Source of the DNA: Chrysomallon squamiferum | Taxonomy: Eukaryota > Mollusca > Gastropoda > Neomphalida > Peltospiridae | DNA: 64,000 bases | Direction: 5' to 3' | NCBI GenBank assembly: GCA_012295275.1 | Contig: CM022677.1 | Coordinates: forward strand, 1,845,421-1,909,420 | Shown: in pieces, positions 13,114 through 24,106 of the stretch | How positions within the stretch are numbered: the first letter of the stretch is position 1 | How the letters are laid out: the number at the start of each line of letters is the position of its first letter | Notes under the pieces: model-generated | Told to the model about the DNA's origin: nothing | Database searches by the model: none | Seen by the model: only the letters and a program-made list of their open reading frames with translations | Made by a program: the position numbers and the translations under genes

Positions 13114-13413
13114 CAGTTACCGGACCAATTATCGGGACTACTTGGGGCCTGAGGCATTCCGAATTTCTGGATCTTCCGGTGTTCTCGTGCCAAGGGATCT
13201 AAATTCGTAAATACTTAGGCATAAACATTTTATAATTAAAAAAAAAAAACATAAAGAAAATTGACGAAACACAACTGTGGCGACTCGACACGTAAACAAG
13301 GCGGCGAGTGAATGAACAACACGCGGCTTGAAAGAGTAGTTCCGGTCTGGTGAGGACAAAACCCGCGCGCGCAAAGTATGAAAATTACGTCGGGATAACT
13401 GGTCCGGTATCTG
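13114..13413. mobile_element. TA-flanked MITE with about 25-bp terminal inverted repeats
   Basis: The left end at 13114-13138 starts CAGTTACCGGACCAATTATC. The reverse complement of the right end at 13389-13413 starts CAGATACCGGACCAGTTATC. The two ends match at about 21 of 25 positions, and both are flanked by TA. The 300-bp body is more GC-rich than its surroundings and has a central poly-A. The TA duplication and CAG ends suggest a Tc1/mariner-type non-autonomous element (inference). It inserted about 90 bp before the first exon-like cassette. Confidence 0.75.
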
Positions 13414-13504
13414 TAGAGGTCAGTGTATCATTTATAGTTTATGCTATATCTGATTACTTCGTTTTACTTTATATCATTTTGTTTATTTATTTATTTATTT
13501 ATAG

Positions 13505-13585
13505 ATCCCTGATCTCTGTGATAAATAGTAGAGTTAAAAAGAAATTACTCCTTTCTAAGAAATTATCGATCAGAAATTTGTTCAG
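13505..13585 (+). other. Candidate non-coding 5' exon (cassette 1)
   Basis: The segment lies between a pyrimidine/TTTA tract ending in ATAG (13501-13504) and a perfect donor CAG|GTAAGT (13586). It begins ATCCCTGATCTCTGTG and shares AGTAGAG and TTTCTAA blocks with the cassette at 39176. I infer an alternative 5' untranslated exon of the BTB-BACK-PHR gene downstream. It may instead be a decayed duplicate. Confidence 0.45.
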
Positions 13586-14883
13586 GTAAGTATCTGTTTT
13601 GAAACTACAATGTATTTTATATTGTGATAATTTAATTTAATTTAATGTAATTTAATTTATTATTGTTATTGATATACTGCTATTGATATACATATAATAA
13701 ACAGTATTACAGCGTGAGGCTTTTCAAAGATATGGTACGTGCCAGTAGAAGATGTGATAATATTATCTCATATAATAGTATTATTTTCTATTTACGAGTT
13801 TGTTAGTTTGTTCTATTTATTGGAAATAATTGGGTTGTCTATATCTTCTTCCTTGAAATAATGACAAATGTAAATATTTTCATATTTTCAAGCGTTTATT
13901 TCTACACTAATGGGCAGAGAGTTTGTTAACAATGAATTTGTCAGATCGTTGTAAATAACACCCGAGTATACCTTTGTGTTTCTCATATAGCAGTGACATA
14001 TGACTTACATTACAAACAAACGTCACGTGTTAGTTTAACTTGATATACTGGTCATGCAAGCATCGTCAGAGAAATAAAATATGTACACGTATATTTAGTG
14101 CACTGTAAAATGTATTTCTTCTTCTTATTGTTGTTGTTGCTCTTGTTTCTATTATTATTATTATTATTATACAGATTTTATAACTTACCTATAAACAATG
14201 CAATCTAACAGTACTTAATCTAATCAATTGTTGTAATCAATTTTAAAAACGATTTATGTAAGATGAGTATACATATATCTCGTAGCACGATTTCTTTATT
14301 TTATTCTGACATTGAAACCTAACAACGTGACACTTGATCTGTGTCGTGTGGAGGTCTGGTGAAGCCCGGGGCCAACTCCTTGATTGTAATTCCCAAAGAC
14401 TCAAGTACAAGGCCTAGCACTGAGGAATAGTATGAGAAAGGAAGATATTTTGAATATGTAAACACAGATGAAACATAAAATAAACACTTTATTCGATTTA
14501 AATATAAATCTGGATGCCCGGTGCCAGAGCCCCTTCGGCCGTCACCTCTGCACGCCACTGCACTTGATGACGTGTAAAATATCTGACGTCACTCGCGTGT
14601 TTATCAGTGGAGGATTTTAAGAACCAAAAGTACACAAAGCAAAAATAAAACAAGTCGGCCATATTGAAAGTCTATGATATTTTTATTTTATTATGTTTTA
14701 ACTATTCCAGTGTTCTTAATTTATTACTAGTAGTAGTAGTAGTAATATCTTTAATACTAGTACTACTATTTCTGTTACTACCCTAGTAGAGCCATTATTT
14801 CTTATTGATATATTTTGCTATTTATTGCTTACTTTATTTCATTTCGTTTTATTTTATTTTAATTTGTATTCATTTATTCTTAG

Positions 14884-14974
14884 ATCGGTGATAGCGGTGA
14901 TCTACAGCAGTTGACTCGATAGAGAGAAAATAGTCGCTTAAATAAATTCTCCATCAGCAAGTTTAAATTAGAAG
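14884..14974 (+). other. Candidate non-coding 5' exon (cassette 2)
   Basis: Ninety-one bases between the acceptor TTCTTAG (ending 14883) and a GAAG|GTATTT donor. It starts ATCGGTGATAGCGGTGATC and is nearly identical to 38703-38793 in the duplicated locus. It is a possible 5' untranslated exon or a decayed repeat. Confidence 0.42.
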
Positions 14975-15081
14975 GTATTTTAAATTGTTTTCTATTTCAA
15001 AAATATCGCATCCTGGTTTGTTTCTTTATTATTTTTTTCTTTCTTTATTAATATTTCTTGTTCTTTAGTGTTTCTTTTTAG

Positions 15082-15120
15082 ATCTGTCACTGACGGATAA
15101 TTTTGCTGACTTTTCGAGAA
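15082..15120 (+). other. Candidate non-coding 5' exon (cassette 3)
   Basis: Thirty-nine bases between TTCTTTTTAG and GAGAA|GTAAAT, starting ATCTGTCACTGACGG. It is conserved at 38882-38920 with a single A-to-G difference. Confidence 0.38.
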
Positions 15121-15366
15121 GTAAATTGTTATAAATGACCACAAGTACATTGCGATATGAAAATCGTTTCTCCCACAGTGAAATATTTCTTACCTGACTG
15201 ACCACTCACCTCTGTTTATAATAATAATGATAATAATAATAATTATTTGTGTCTTCGTCATCATCATAGTAATCATTACCATAACCACAAGGTATTTCTT
15301 TTTTATCCTTTATCTATCCGATGTTTTTCTTTCTTTCCTTATCTTTTATTTATTTATTTATTTTTA

Positions 15367-15440
15367 GATCTCTGATCTCAGTGTTCATTTATTTTTAGTA
15401 TATAAAAAGTGTTTGTTTAAACAGAAATGTCCATGTCGGT
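15367..15440 (+). other. Candidate non-coding 5' exon (cassette 4, degraded)
   Basis: It follows TTTATTTATTTTTAG and starts ATCTCTGATCTCAGTG, exactly as at 39176 in the second locus. The two then diverge from GTTCA onward. No good donor site is obvious, so the 3' limit is approximate. Confidence 0.33.
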
Positions 15441-15633
15441 TTAAAAAAATTATTTTGACGTTATTCTTCTTTCTTCTTCTTCTTATTATTATTAAGTTAT
15501 TGATGTTATATTTTAATCTGATTGATATTTATTTGATTCTTTTTTATTACTTTACTTTTTATTTAGTTTTTGGCCTTGAATTATTACAGTTCCATGTGTG
15601 ATGAGTTTGTTTTTCCATTGTTGTCCCTACTCC

Positions 15634-15665
15634 ATAATAATAATAATAATAATAATAATAATTAG

Positions 15666-15713
<48 letters not shown>

Positions 15714-15715
15714 CC
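15634..15715. repeat. (ATA)n and (TTA)n inverted microsatellite
   Basis: AATAAT repeats at 15634-15662 are followed by ATTATT repeats to 15714, so the two arms could pair. The run ends in TCCTCTGTTTCTAG, a good 3' splice acceptor just before the BTB start codon. Confidence 0.85.
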
Positions 15716-15733
15716 TCTGTTTCTAGTGAAAAC

Positions 15734-15997
15734 ATGGCCACCTCAACTGCAGTCTCAGGTTGGCAGACAGGGAAGAATCTGAAAGAATGCCTTGAACACG
15801 TTTTTCTTACAAGAACTCACACGGACGTCAGATTTTTAGTTGGGGAACATAAAACTGCTGTGGATGCTCATCAGTTAATTCTGATCATTCGAAGCGAAGT
15901 TTTCAGTCAGATGTTGACTGGAGAACTTCGCGAAAAATCAGATATTGTGATACCGGATGTGAAGGCAGACATTTTCGCAGAGTTTTTAAAGTATGTT

Positions 15998-16065
<68 letters not shown>

Positions 16066-17283
16066 CATGGAAACACACGTACGAACACAGTGAGGAAGAG
16101 AGACATACAGACAGACAGAACGTTGATAACAATACATTTTTTGTTAGTAATCTAATTATTTTCTAAATAATTAATCTCACATAGTTATCTCACATTTTAA
16201 AGTCTTACTCTACTTCTTTCACACAGATATCTTTACACGGATGACGTCGTCCTAACAGGCGACAACGTCACCGATCTGCTGTATCTATCGAGGAAGTACA
16301 TCGTCACGACACTGGAAGAACAGTGCGTCAACTATTTGGAGTCGTCGTTGTCGTCACGGAATGCGTGCGTCGTGCTGGAACAAGCTCACCTGTTTGATGA
16401 ACATGATCTAAGGAAAAAAACTCTGGACTTCATTTTGGAAAATGGCGACGAAGTTCTGAAGTCAGATGAAGTCACCGATCTTTGTCACGAATGTCTGGTT
16501 GAGATCGTACGATCAGACGAACTGACAGCAGACGAGAAAAATGTTTTTGAAGCCGCTGTGAAGTGGGCTGACAGCGCGTGCAGGAAGCAAGGAAGACAGA
16601 CGAATGAAAAAAACATGCGCGATGCACTGGGAGAGGTCGTGAAGCACGTGCGTTATCCATTACTCGATCAGACGTATTTTGTAAAACACGTGAAACCCAC
16701 TCACATACTCACTGACACAGAAGAAAACAAGATTTTGAGACACCTGGTGAGCAGTGATGAAAATGTTTCACCTTTCAACTCAAACATGAGAACTGCAATG
16801 ATGAAAACACAGACAATAAACAGGTTTGGTTCGAATGGTCGTCGTATAAGTCCTTACTGGCTATGTACTGGTAAAGAAGATGACGCCATTACTTTCTCTG
16901 TCAACAAAAACGCTTTACTTCGCGGATTTCAGTTGTACGGTTACTGTGAACCACGAAACTACGACGTCAGCGCCTTCGTCACTGACACAAGAACAGACGA
17001 AATACTGGACGGGTCTACGCTGACACAGAGATATGAACACGTGTCTGCCGTGTATGACGTCGTGTTCAGACGTCCAGTGAAGATTACTAAAGACACTGAG
17101 TACAGCTTGTTTGTTAATGTTAAGGGAGAACGCACATGGTTTGGAGGTAGAGGTGAATCAAAAATTGTTGTAGACTCTTTTGTTTGTAGATTTTCTAAGT
17201 CACACAAATCTAAACACAGTGACAGAAAACTTAGTACAGATGTGACATACGGACAAATACCTGCTTTGTTATTTTTAGTGTAA
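15734..17283 (+). CDS. BTB-BACK-PHR protein (BTBD1/2/3/6-like), copy 1
   Basis: Coding exons 15734-15990 and 16227-17283 give 437 residues. The ATG at 15734 follows a strong acceptor (CTGTTTCTAG, ending 15726) and is conserved in the paralogue, so a non-coding 5' exon is likely. The BTB domain spans about residues 15-125, with DVRFLVG, AHQLIL, SEVFSQML and KYLYTDDVVL across the splice junction. BACK follows at about 130-250 (AVKWADSACRKQGRQ). The PHR domain covers about 283-435 (NRFGS, DDAITFSVNKNALLRGFQLYG split across strands of the fold, DTEYSLFVNVKG). Family knowledge: these proteins are CUL3 ubiquitin-ligase adaptors whose PHR domain contacts the substrate or partner. Length and domain order are as expected and no break is seen. 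Substrate unknown. Compared with copy 2, BTB and BACK are almost invariant while PHR differs in patches. Confidence 0.9.
15991..16226 (+). other. Intron with a (AC)n run next to its 5' splice site
   Basis: A donor AAA|GTATGT (splitting codon AA|A) and an acceptor TTTCACACAG restore the frame K-Y-L-Y-T-D-D. A run of about 30 AC units begins 11 bases after the donor. The equivalent intron at 39753-39983 has fewer units. Reading through the donor gives a threonine-histidine frame that stops at 16093, which is not a real protein. Confidence 0.88.
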
Positions 17284-17809
17284 AAACAACATCGTTCAAA
17301 CACTGTCACTTTTAGTCATCACTGTCCTAAGATTTGTATGTATTTATTTATTTGTTTACTTATTGATTTATTGATTTGTTTATGTTTTTCTGATGACGTC
17401 AGACAGCGGTGATGACGTCATAGACAGTTCCTTTGATTTGAAATTTTATAATGGACTGATTTGTGTCAAACAGATACATCTCATTGCTTTATTATTTATT
17501 TATTTATTTATGTATTTATTTATTTATTTAAGTATTTCTAATGTTTGTTGTTTGTATATAAAACGTAATATTATTACCTATTTCTTGCTTGATTTGTACT
17601 TTTTTATTTCGGTTTAAAATGTATATAAAATAAAATGTAGATAAATTGTATATGTACTTACTTACTGTTGGACATGAAATACAGGAACTGTTATTTGATT
17701 TATTTATCAATTTTCTTTCATTCAGATTTATATTAAATATGTTAGTAAATTAGATTATGTTTCGAATTTGTTTGTTTCATATCGTATTTTTATGTATAAA
17801 AACAAAATA

Positions 17810-17867
<58 letters not shown>

Positions 17868-18148
17868 TCTCTCTTTATTCTCTCTCTCTGACTAGAATGT
17901 AAAATAAAGATAAAAATATACTTTATAAAAGAGTTTTGAAAATGGGGAGAGATTTCCCAAGCTGACTATAATCTATTATGAACAAAACTTTGAAAAATCT
18001 GGATCTCTCTACTTCGGATATCTGGTGTAAATTCAAGAATAAAATACGATCAATTCAATGCCAACAATTAGGATACTGTATGACAAAATACGATCAATTT
18101 AATGCCAACAATGACAAATAAGCCCTATGACTAATGGGAGGTATATCA
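17284..18148 (+). other. 3' flank of BTB-BACK-PHR copy 1
   Basis: This holds the 3' untranslated region and flank. Two perfect TGACGTCA palindromes (17394-17401 and 17413-17420) lie 19 bp apart and are conserved in copy 2. TTTA repeats follow at 17495-17530. AATAAA-type signals occur near 17622-17635 and 17806, and (CT)n runs at 17815-17863. No further gene is seen. Confidence 0.5.
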
Positions 18149-18458
18149 TCACTGGTTTTCAACTTTTTATCATACCTTGACCCTTATGAGGAACTCAGTA
18201 TGAGCGAAGACCCCTTTAAAATGTTTGATTCAATAATATGTAGTGTTACCATATTTTCATCAACCAAAGTCAGTACAAAAGGAATCTATATTCACTATGA
18301 CGGGTCCCAAACCAATCTACACGTTTTTATTTATTCCTCCTTCCAAGTCAAGTTGAAAAAAACTAAAACATACCATTGCTCAAGAACGATCTCGCGACCC
18401 CCAGAAAAAAGTCTGGCGACCCCTCTGGAGGTCATGACACTTAGGTTGAAAACCTATG
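18149..18458. mobile_element. hAT-like MITE relic
   Basis: The left end reads CACTGGTTTTCAAC. The reverse complement of the right end reads CATAGGTTTTCAAC, a 12 of 14 match. The interior has CGCGACCCCC and GGCGACCCC blocks typical of short hAT-type elements (recall). I could not find a matching 8-bp target duplication, so it is old or the ends are imprecise. Confidence 0.5.
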
Positions 18459-18835
18459 CCCTTTACACAGCTAAATGAACAAGAACATTATTAGTCTGTT
18501 AACACCTAAGTGAATTCACTCATTTAGAGTAAGTGTCAAAAGCAGAGGTCTATATAAATATGTATGACGCACATATGCTTTCTTTTATTGAATTCATCGC
18601 AAAGCGACCTAAAAAACGGCAAAGTATCGAACTTTCAAATGCCACGCTATTGTCACAAACATAAAATTAAACATCAAATTACATACATCGATGTTTTGTT
18701 TCTAATACAAAAGCGCTGTTAGCAAAGTACTGTATACAGACCTTGTTAAAGCCATTATGTCATTTATCGTGTGAATCTCAATTAAATTAATTTGTATACA
18801 TGTTTAGAAGAACTGTGTTTATTGTCAAACTCTAA

Positions 18836-19388
18836 TCACAACAGTAAACAATACATTTGACAGAAATAACAAAAGTCCACTGATTGATCGCAGAATGTTT
18901 TCTGGAGATCGTTGGACAAAATGGAGGCAAACTGCGCACAAGTCTCCCAGTGGTCAGTTCACAGCGTTTGTTCCGCTTGCCTCGGTAGTACTTCCCAGAG
19001 ATGTCTCTTCTTTGTACAATGTGGATTGGGTGTACTGACAGGTACAGATACACCTCCCCATACGATAACCCGTCCACGGATAAATCTACCATTAATCGAA
19101 TGTTTGGGTTTGCGTGCCTTTCATTTCGACCGTGCATGTAAGGCAGTTCGAGAGTGAGCAGGCAACATACGAAAAGATGCCACGTGTCCAGCGACAGATG
19201 CACCAGTTCTTATGCTCACCACACCATTCCCGTCTGTGTGAGGATTGTCAAGACAGGTACCACCCTACTGAACAAATGAGTGATGCGTGTTCAGTTATAT
19301 GGAAAGTGTTTAAGTGTGTTGATAAACAGACCTGAACCTTTTTTGCCTGGACGTGCAAAATAACCAGCTGAGCTACAGCAGCCGGGCC
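18836..19388 (-). other. Unidentified GC-richer segment with a tRNA-like head
   Basis: This stretch is less AT-rich than its surroundings and has an open frame on the minus strand at 18832-19203, but I recognise no domain. At its minus-strand 5' end (about 19388-19318) the sequence resembles a tRNA: TAGCTCAGCTGGTTA matches box A, and GGTTCAGGTCTG is a weak box B. The acceptor stem does not pair. A long tRNA-derived SINE or a composite relic is possible. Confidence 0.35.
19318..19388 (-). other. tRNA-like (pseudo-tRNA or SINE head) sequence
   Basis: The box A match is close (TAGCTCAGCTGGTTA), followed by a possible anticodon arm TTTGC...GCAAA with an 8-nt loop and a degraded box B. No acceptor-stem pairing is seen, so I do not call a functional tRNA gene. 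Confidence 0.4.
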
Positions 19389-19390
19389 CT

Positions 19391-20016
19391 GTTGTGTCCT
19401 CTTATGTAACATCTAAGAATCATACGTAACTAGTTTGGAAACTTTGGAAAACTGTTCGTTGTGAAGACCGTTCTACTTTTAGCGTTCTGTAGATTATGTC
19501 TGAGCAACAGTTACCCATTACCAGCCTCCGAGGTTCGAGATAAACACCGAATACATTTTCGATCAAACGCTCTGTCAAAGAAAGTAGTGTTTTTAACAGG
19601 CTACGAAACCGTTAATTTTTACTTCTGTCTGAAGAAAACACAACCACGGTAAAAATCTCCAGTTTACGATACTCCAATGGCAACGATCCCGAAAACATCA
19701 CAGCAGTTTTAAACGAGAAGAAAATGGGATCCCTTGTCACCATATCACCAGAAACAGCTGGAGATAACTAGAATGTACCGAGATGAAAGGAACTGTAATT
19801 TTACCTATGAGGTCAATGGTTTGATTTTTAAACTGAAGATACCCAGTATCAGCATCTATGTAACCTTCTGGTATTCCTTTCAACATGAATGAAATTTCAG
19901 TATATAACTTTTTAAAACCTTTCGCTTCTGTTAAACTGCCAGAAAAGAAATGTAAAAATATAAAAATAATAATATTTATTAGTTCTTTATTACTTCTCGA
20001 TTTTTATTATTACTCC

Positions 20017-20078
<62 letters not shown>

Positions 20079-20434
20079 GTTCCTAACAGTCGATCTGCTT
20101 TATATATCTCTGTCTGTTTATTTATTTGTTTTCATTTTCTAAGGTAAATTAGAATCATAAGCTAGCAGTCGACGTTTTTTCACTTCGGGTCAAATCAGTG
20201 CGTTTGTGATTTTTATCTTACATATATCTTGACAGCGATTTACTTTACTGAACCTAAGAATTCATATTAAATCAAATATGCACACACACACACACAACAT
20301 AATTTTTCTTTCTTGCCTGTATGCAAGCATGTATATGTGTGTATATGTATGAGTGAGCATGTGATTTTAATATGAGTTCGCAAACACATACACACATGTT
20401 TGTATGTATTGCTGCATATATGTATGTGTGTATA

Positions 20435-20476
<42 letters not shown>

Positions 20477-21280
20477 GTAGTCAAGCAGCCGTTATCTCTT
20501 CCCCCTCTTCCAGATTCTAAAATTATTACAGACTGCGAAAACATCATGAACATAGTTGAATGTTACTGTTTATAAGAAAAAGTAATATTCGGGTCTGTAT
20601 GGCTTATGCGACAACAGAAAATAATCAGAATGTCTAATAGTAAAATTTCCCTGTTGTAACTAATTTTCTGACAGTTCAGTGATTTAATAAGAGTACAGAC
20701 CTGATATCAAATATTTCTCTCTCCAACAATCTGCTGACCGCGTGACTGACCCAGATAAAATACTTCTTAAAATAAATCTTTAACCTTTGTTGTATTCAAG
20801 ATAACACTAGGTACAGAGGAAACACTTGGTTTAATGGTTTAATGTAATTTAAAATATTTGAAATAAAATTCATTTAATAATAATAATAATAATAATTCCT
20901 TTATTATCAAATTTTTCTATGTTTGGTATTGTTAATGTCCTGTGTTTCATCTATTTAAATTTCTTTGCTTATGAATAACTGGATTCTGTACTGAAAGTTG
21001 TTCAGCTTGTTATTGAAACACGTGTTAGCGATAAATAATAAAAGCACTGAATCACGTTAACTACCTAACTAAACTGAAAACACGTTATCTGTTTTCATAG
21101 ACTCCACACAGGCAAAATGTATAAACAAGTTAAGAAAAAAGACCATAATAAAAAAATAATTAAAAAATTTCTTCTCGATGTTCATTTCTCAAAGTTTGCT
21201 CCTACCTGCAAGAAAAACACACAAAAACAATAATATTTAAGTAGGTCAAATGACTAAAAAGTAAAATCTATAAAATAACC
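19391..21280. other. Intergenic, no gene recognised
   Basis: It contains (TTA)n at 20014-20079, CA/TG tracts at 20280-20296, and (GT)n at 20436-20476. Short open frames are present but none has a recognisable domain or splice structure. Confidence 0.5.
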
Positions 21281-21284
21281 TTAA

Positions 21285-22080
21285 TAATAGTTTTAGGGTC
21301 AGGGTTAGAAATAGACTTTGCATAAGAATTAAAGTTAGGCACTTCTTTAACGTCAGAGTTAGGGCTTAATGTTTGGGTTAGGGTTCGAGCTCGGGTTATG
21401 TAAATTTTAGTGTGAGGTTATGATAATGTGGAAATAATTTTAGGCTCACGATTAGAAGTAACGTTAAGAATCAAGGATCGGGACTTGAGTAAGATTAGCT
21501 TTAGAAGTTCGGCTGTGGTTAGCTTTAGGATGAGGGTTAGGATTAGGATTAGGGTTAGTGTTAGTGTTAGGATTATTCAAAGTTTATTATGAGTCTTACG
21601 ATAATCTGCAAAACAGTTTTATGATCAGAGTTAGTATTAGTGTTAGGGATAGAGTCGGGGTTAGGCTTAGGGTTAGGATTAAGGTTAGGGTTAGGGTTAA
21701 TTTAGGGTTAGGGTAAGGGTTAAGGTGATGTTTATTTAAAGATTATTATCAGTGTTACGATAATATGCAAAATAATGTTAGGGTCACCATTAGGAGGAGC
21801 GTTAATGTAAAAATCCACGTTGTGGACTTAGTTAGGATTAGGTTTAGAATTTGAGCTAGGGTTAGGTTAGGTTAGGTTAGGGTTAAGATTAGGGTTATTG
21901 TTTGGGTTAGACTTAGTATTACGGTAGTGTGGAAAATAGTTTTAGGTCAGAGTTACAGATAGGGCTCAATGTTAGGGATATTGTAAATATTACTATGAAT
22001 GTTATAATAATAATAAAAATAATTTTAGCATCATCATTAGAAGTAGCCTTTGCGTAAGAATTAAGGTTTGGGGGTACTGG
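21285..22080. repeat. Degenerate telomere-like (GGGTTA)n array with a longer period
   Basis: Many GGGTTAG, GGATTAG and GTGTTAG hexamer variants occur, densest at 21530-21570, 21655-21725 and 21855-21905. Between the hexamer blocks a recurring segment of the type TTACGATAAT-GTGGAAAATA-TTTTAGG (with variants) appears about six times, near 21270, 21417, 21590, 21750, 21912 and 21990. The array is therefore a higher-order repeat and not a simple interstitial telomere. Confidence 0.75.
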
Positions 22081-23032
22081 CATTAAAATTACCTCACGTC
22101 ATTAGTTTTACACTATCAACAAATTCTACCATGTATAAACAAAATTCTAAGACGAAGATGTTGTAAAAATGAAACTAACTTCGTCCTTCAGCAAGTATCA
22201 TATTATTATTTTAGATGTCATAATATGCGACAGTTTTGGCAGCCGGAAAATAACGATGATCCCAAATAAATCTTTCTTTGAAAAATTATTTAAATTGAGA
22301 TTGATAAAAACGAATTATCAGATATTTTCTTTTTAGGTGCAGCGTCACGTAATATACCAGACAAACAGAAAGATCCATTTGCTGTGTTCATCAACCTGTA
22401 ATTAATTCTCACATTTTCCTGTAAAAACGCTTCTGATAAAATCACCACCACTGTTTATGTGACAAATTTATTATCGAGTGATTTTTAACTCGTTACAGTC
22501 ATGCAGAAACAGTGGTAAGATTTGTGGCCTCTTCCTTATGAAACCGGAAAGTATAATCAGAAATATGGAGGACTTTCTATAGCAATATTAAATAACAAAT
22601 TATGTTCAGAGTTATTAAAGTAATTAATAAAATTAGTTATTTTCGTTGATTTTAACTTTCGTTGTATAAACTGCTCTTCTGATAACTTGAGAATAAATGA
22701 CCAAAACGTGACTTTTCTTCTTTTTTAAAAACTTTTTCAGTATATTTTAACCTTGAGATATCCCGTTTATTTTGTAATAGGAGCACTGTTCATAAACGTG
22801 AATTGAGACTGAGAAAAAATTACACTACTGCTAGTAACTAAAGGATAATTACTGTTGTAACTTCATTATAAATTATATTATAAATATAATTATTTTATTA
22901 TTATTTATAACTGATACACACTTGCAGAAACATAATCAAAGATACTTCTGATATTGTGATTATTTTTGTAACATTCGTGAAATAAACATAACGATAAAGA
23001 TACAAGCATCAGTAGAACTAAGTTAAAACAGT
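22081..23032. other. Intergenic, no gene recognised
   Basis: AT-rich and of moderate complexity. I found no open frame above background and no repeat unit. Confidence 0.5.
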
Positions 23033-23472
23033 GGGGCAGAGAGTGGATAGAAAGTGGACAGAGAGTGGACAGAGATTGGATAGAGAGTGGATGGAGAGTG
23101 AATAGAGAGTGGATAGATAGTGGATAGAGAGTGAATAGAGAGTGAATAGAGAGTGAATAGAGATTGGACAGAGAGTGTATAGAGAGTGGATAGAGAGTGA
23201 ATAGAGAGTGGATAGATAGTGGATAGAGAGTGAATAGAGAGTGAATAGAGAGTGAATAGAGATTGGATAGAGAGTGTATAGAGAGTGGATAGAGAGTGAA
23301 TAGAGAGTGGATAGAGAGTGGACAGAGAGTGAATAGAGAGTGTATAGAGAGTGGATAGAGAGTGGATAGAGAGTGAATAGAGAGTGGATAGAGAGTAAAT
23401 AGAGTGGATAGAGATTGTAAAGAGAGTGAATAGACAGTGGATAGAGAGTGGACAGAGATTGGATAGAGAATG
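23033..23472. repeat. 11-bp minisatellite (GTGGATAGAGA) with a 99-bp higher-order unit
   Basis: About 40 units of GTGGATAGAGA and its variants (GTGAAT, GTGTAT, TTGGAC). A nine-unit block beginning at 23098 is repeated from 23197 with the same order of variants, which gives a 99-bp higher-order period. It abuts retroelement fragment A exactly at GAATGGGTTCTCG and seems to have grown from that edge. The long minus-strand open frames are products of the repeat. Confidence 0.93.
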
Positions 23473-24073
23473 GGTTCTCGTTACGATTGCGGACACAAGG
23501 GAGTGTCCAACATATTGGATCGCAACGAGTCGGTTCCGATGTTTCGTGCACTTTATCCGCTCCTTGTTGTTTCCGGCACTTTTCTAGCTCGTTGAAGGTC
23601 TCCTAGTCACCACCGGGTCCGTGTTGGCTGCGTCCTGTTTGTTTGTTTGTCCTCTTCTCGGCTGCTGCTGATATTTCTTTGATCTGTTTTGGTCTTTTTA
23701 TTGATTGAAAGAATGCTGTGAACACCTGTAACTAAAAAGAATAACATGAGTGTAGTTAACTTATTTACATTTTATTTTATTTTATTTTATTTTTCTATTC
23801 TAATTAAAAAGATGTTATAAATATTTGCAGCTAAGAATAAGAACGTGAACTTATTTACATTTATTATGTAAAAGAGAAAAGAAGAAACAAAAAAACCCAA
23901 CAAAACCGTGTTAGTGTGGTCTGAAAGTAGTGCACGTATAGTTTTGTTTTTAAATATTAATTTGATTGGCTATTCAAATTGATCCGTCAGTCAGCGGTTC
24001 CATCCATAGATCCATCGGCTGTTCAACCGATCAATCTGTAGGTCAATAAATTCATATAACTTTTGTTGTTTTT

Positions 24074-24106
<33 letters not shown>

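Larger units (their letters stand above)
13946..17425 (+). repeat. Segmental duplication, copy 1 (partner 37829-41195)
   Basis: About 3.4 kb matches 37829-41195 in the same orientation, roughly 23.9 kb away. The homology starts at AACACCCGAGTATACC and ends just after the pair of TGACGTCA sites downstream of the gene. It covers exon-like cassettes 2-4, the whole BTB-BACK-PHR gene and its proximal 3' flank. Microsatellites and the region 15380-15650 are the main places of divergence. Confidence 0.95.

Noticed and set aside
14319-14558. A hAT-type element ending at GCAGTGGCGTGCAGAGG (minus strand)
   Set aside because: One end looks right but I could not find a matching inverted end or target duplication. 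The segment is simply part of the segmental duplication.
15991-16137. Threonine-histidine and cysteine-valine open frames over the AC run
   Set aside because: They are read-through of an intronic dinucleotide repeat. The GTATGT donor and the restored frame in exon 2 explain the locus.
19318-19388. A functional tRNA gene
   Set aside because: Box A is good, but the acceptor stem does not pair, the anticodon loop has eight bases, and box B is degraded.
21285-22080. A true chromosome end or a recent telomere fusion
   Set aside because: Hexamers are strongly degenerate, are interrupted by a longer repeated segment, and have ordinary sequence on both sides. No head-to-head arrangement is seen.
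23018-23551. Long minus-strand frames of serine-leucine-tyrosine repeats
   Set aside because: An 11-bp minisatellite without stop words gives open frames in several phases. There is no splice or start context.
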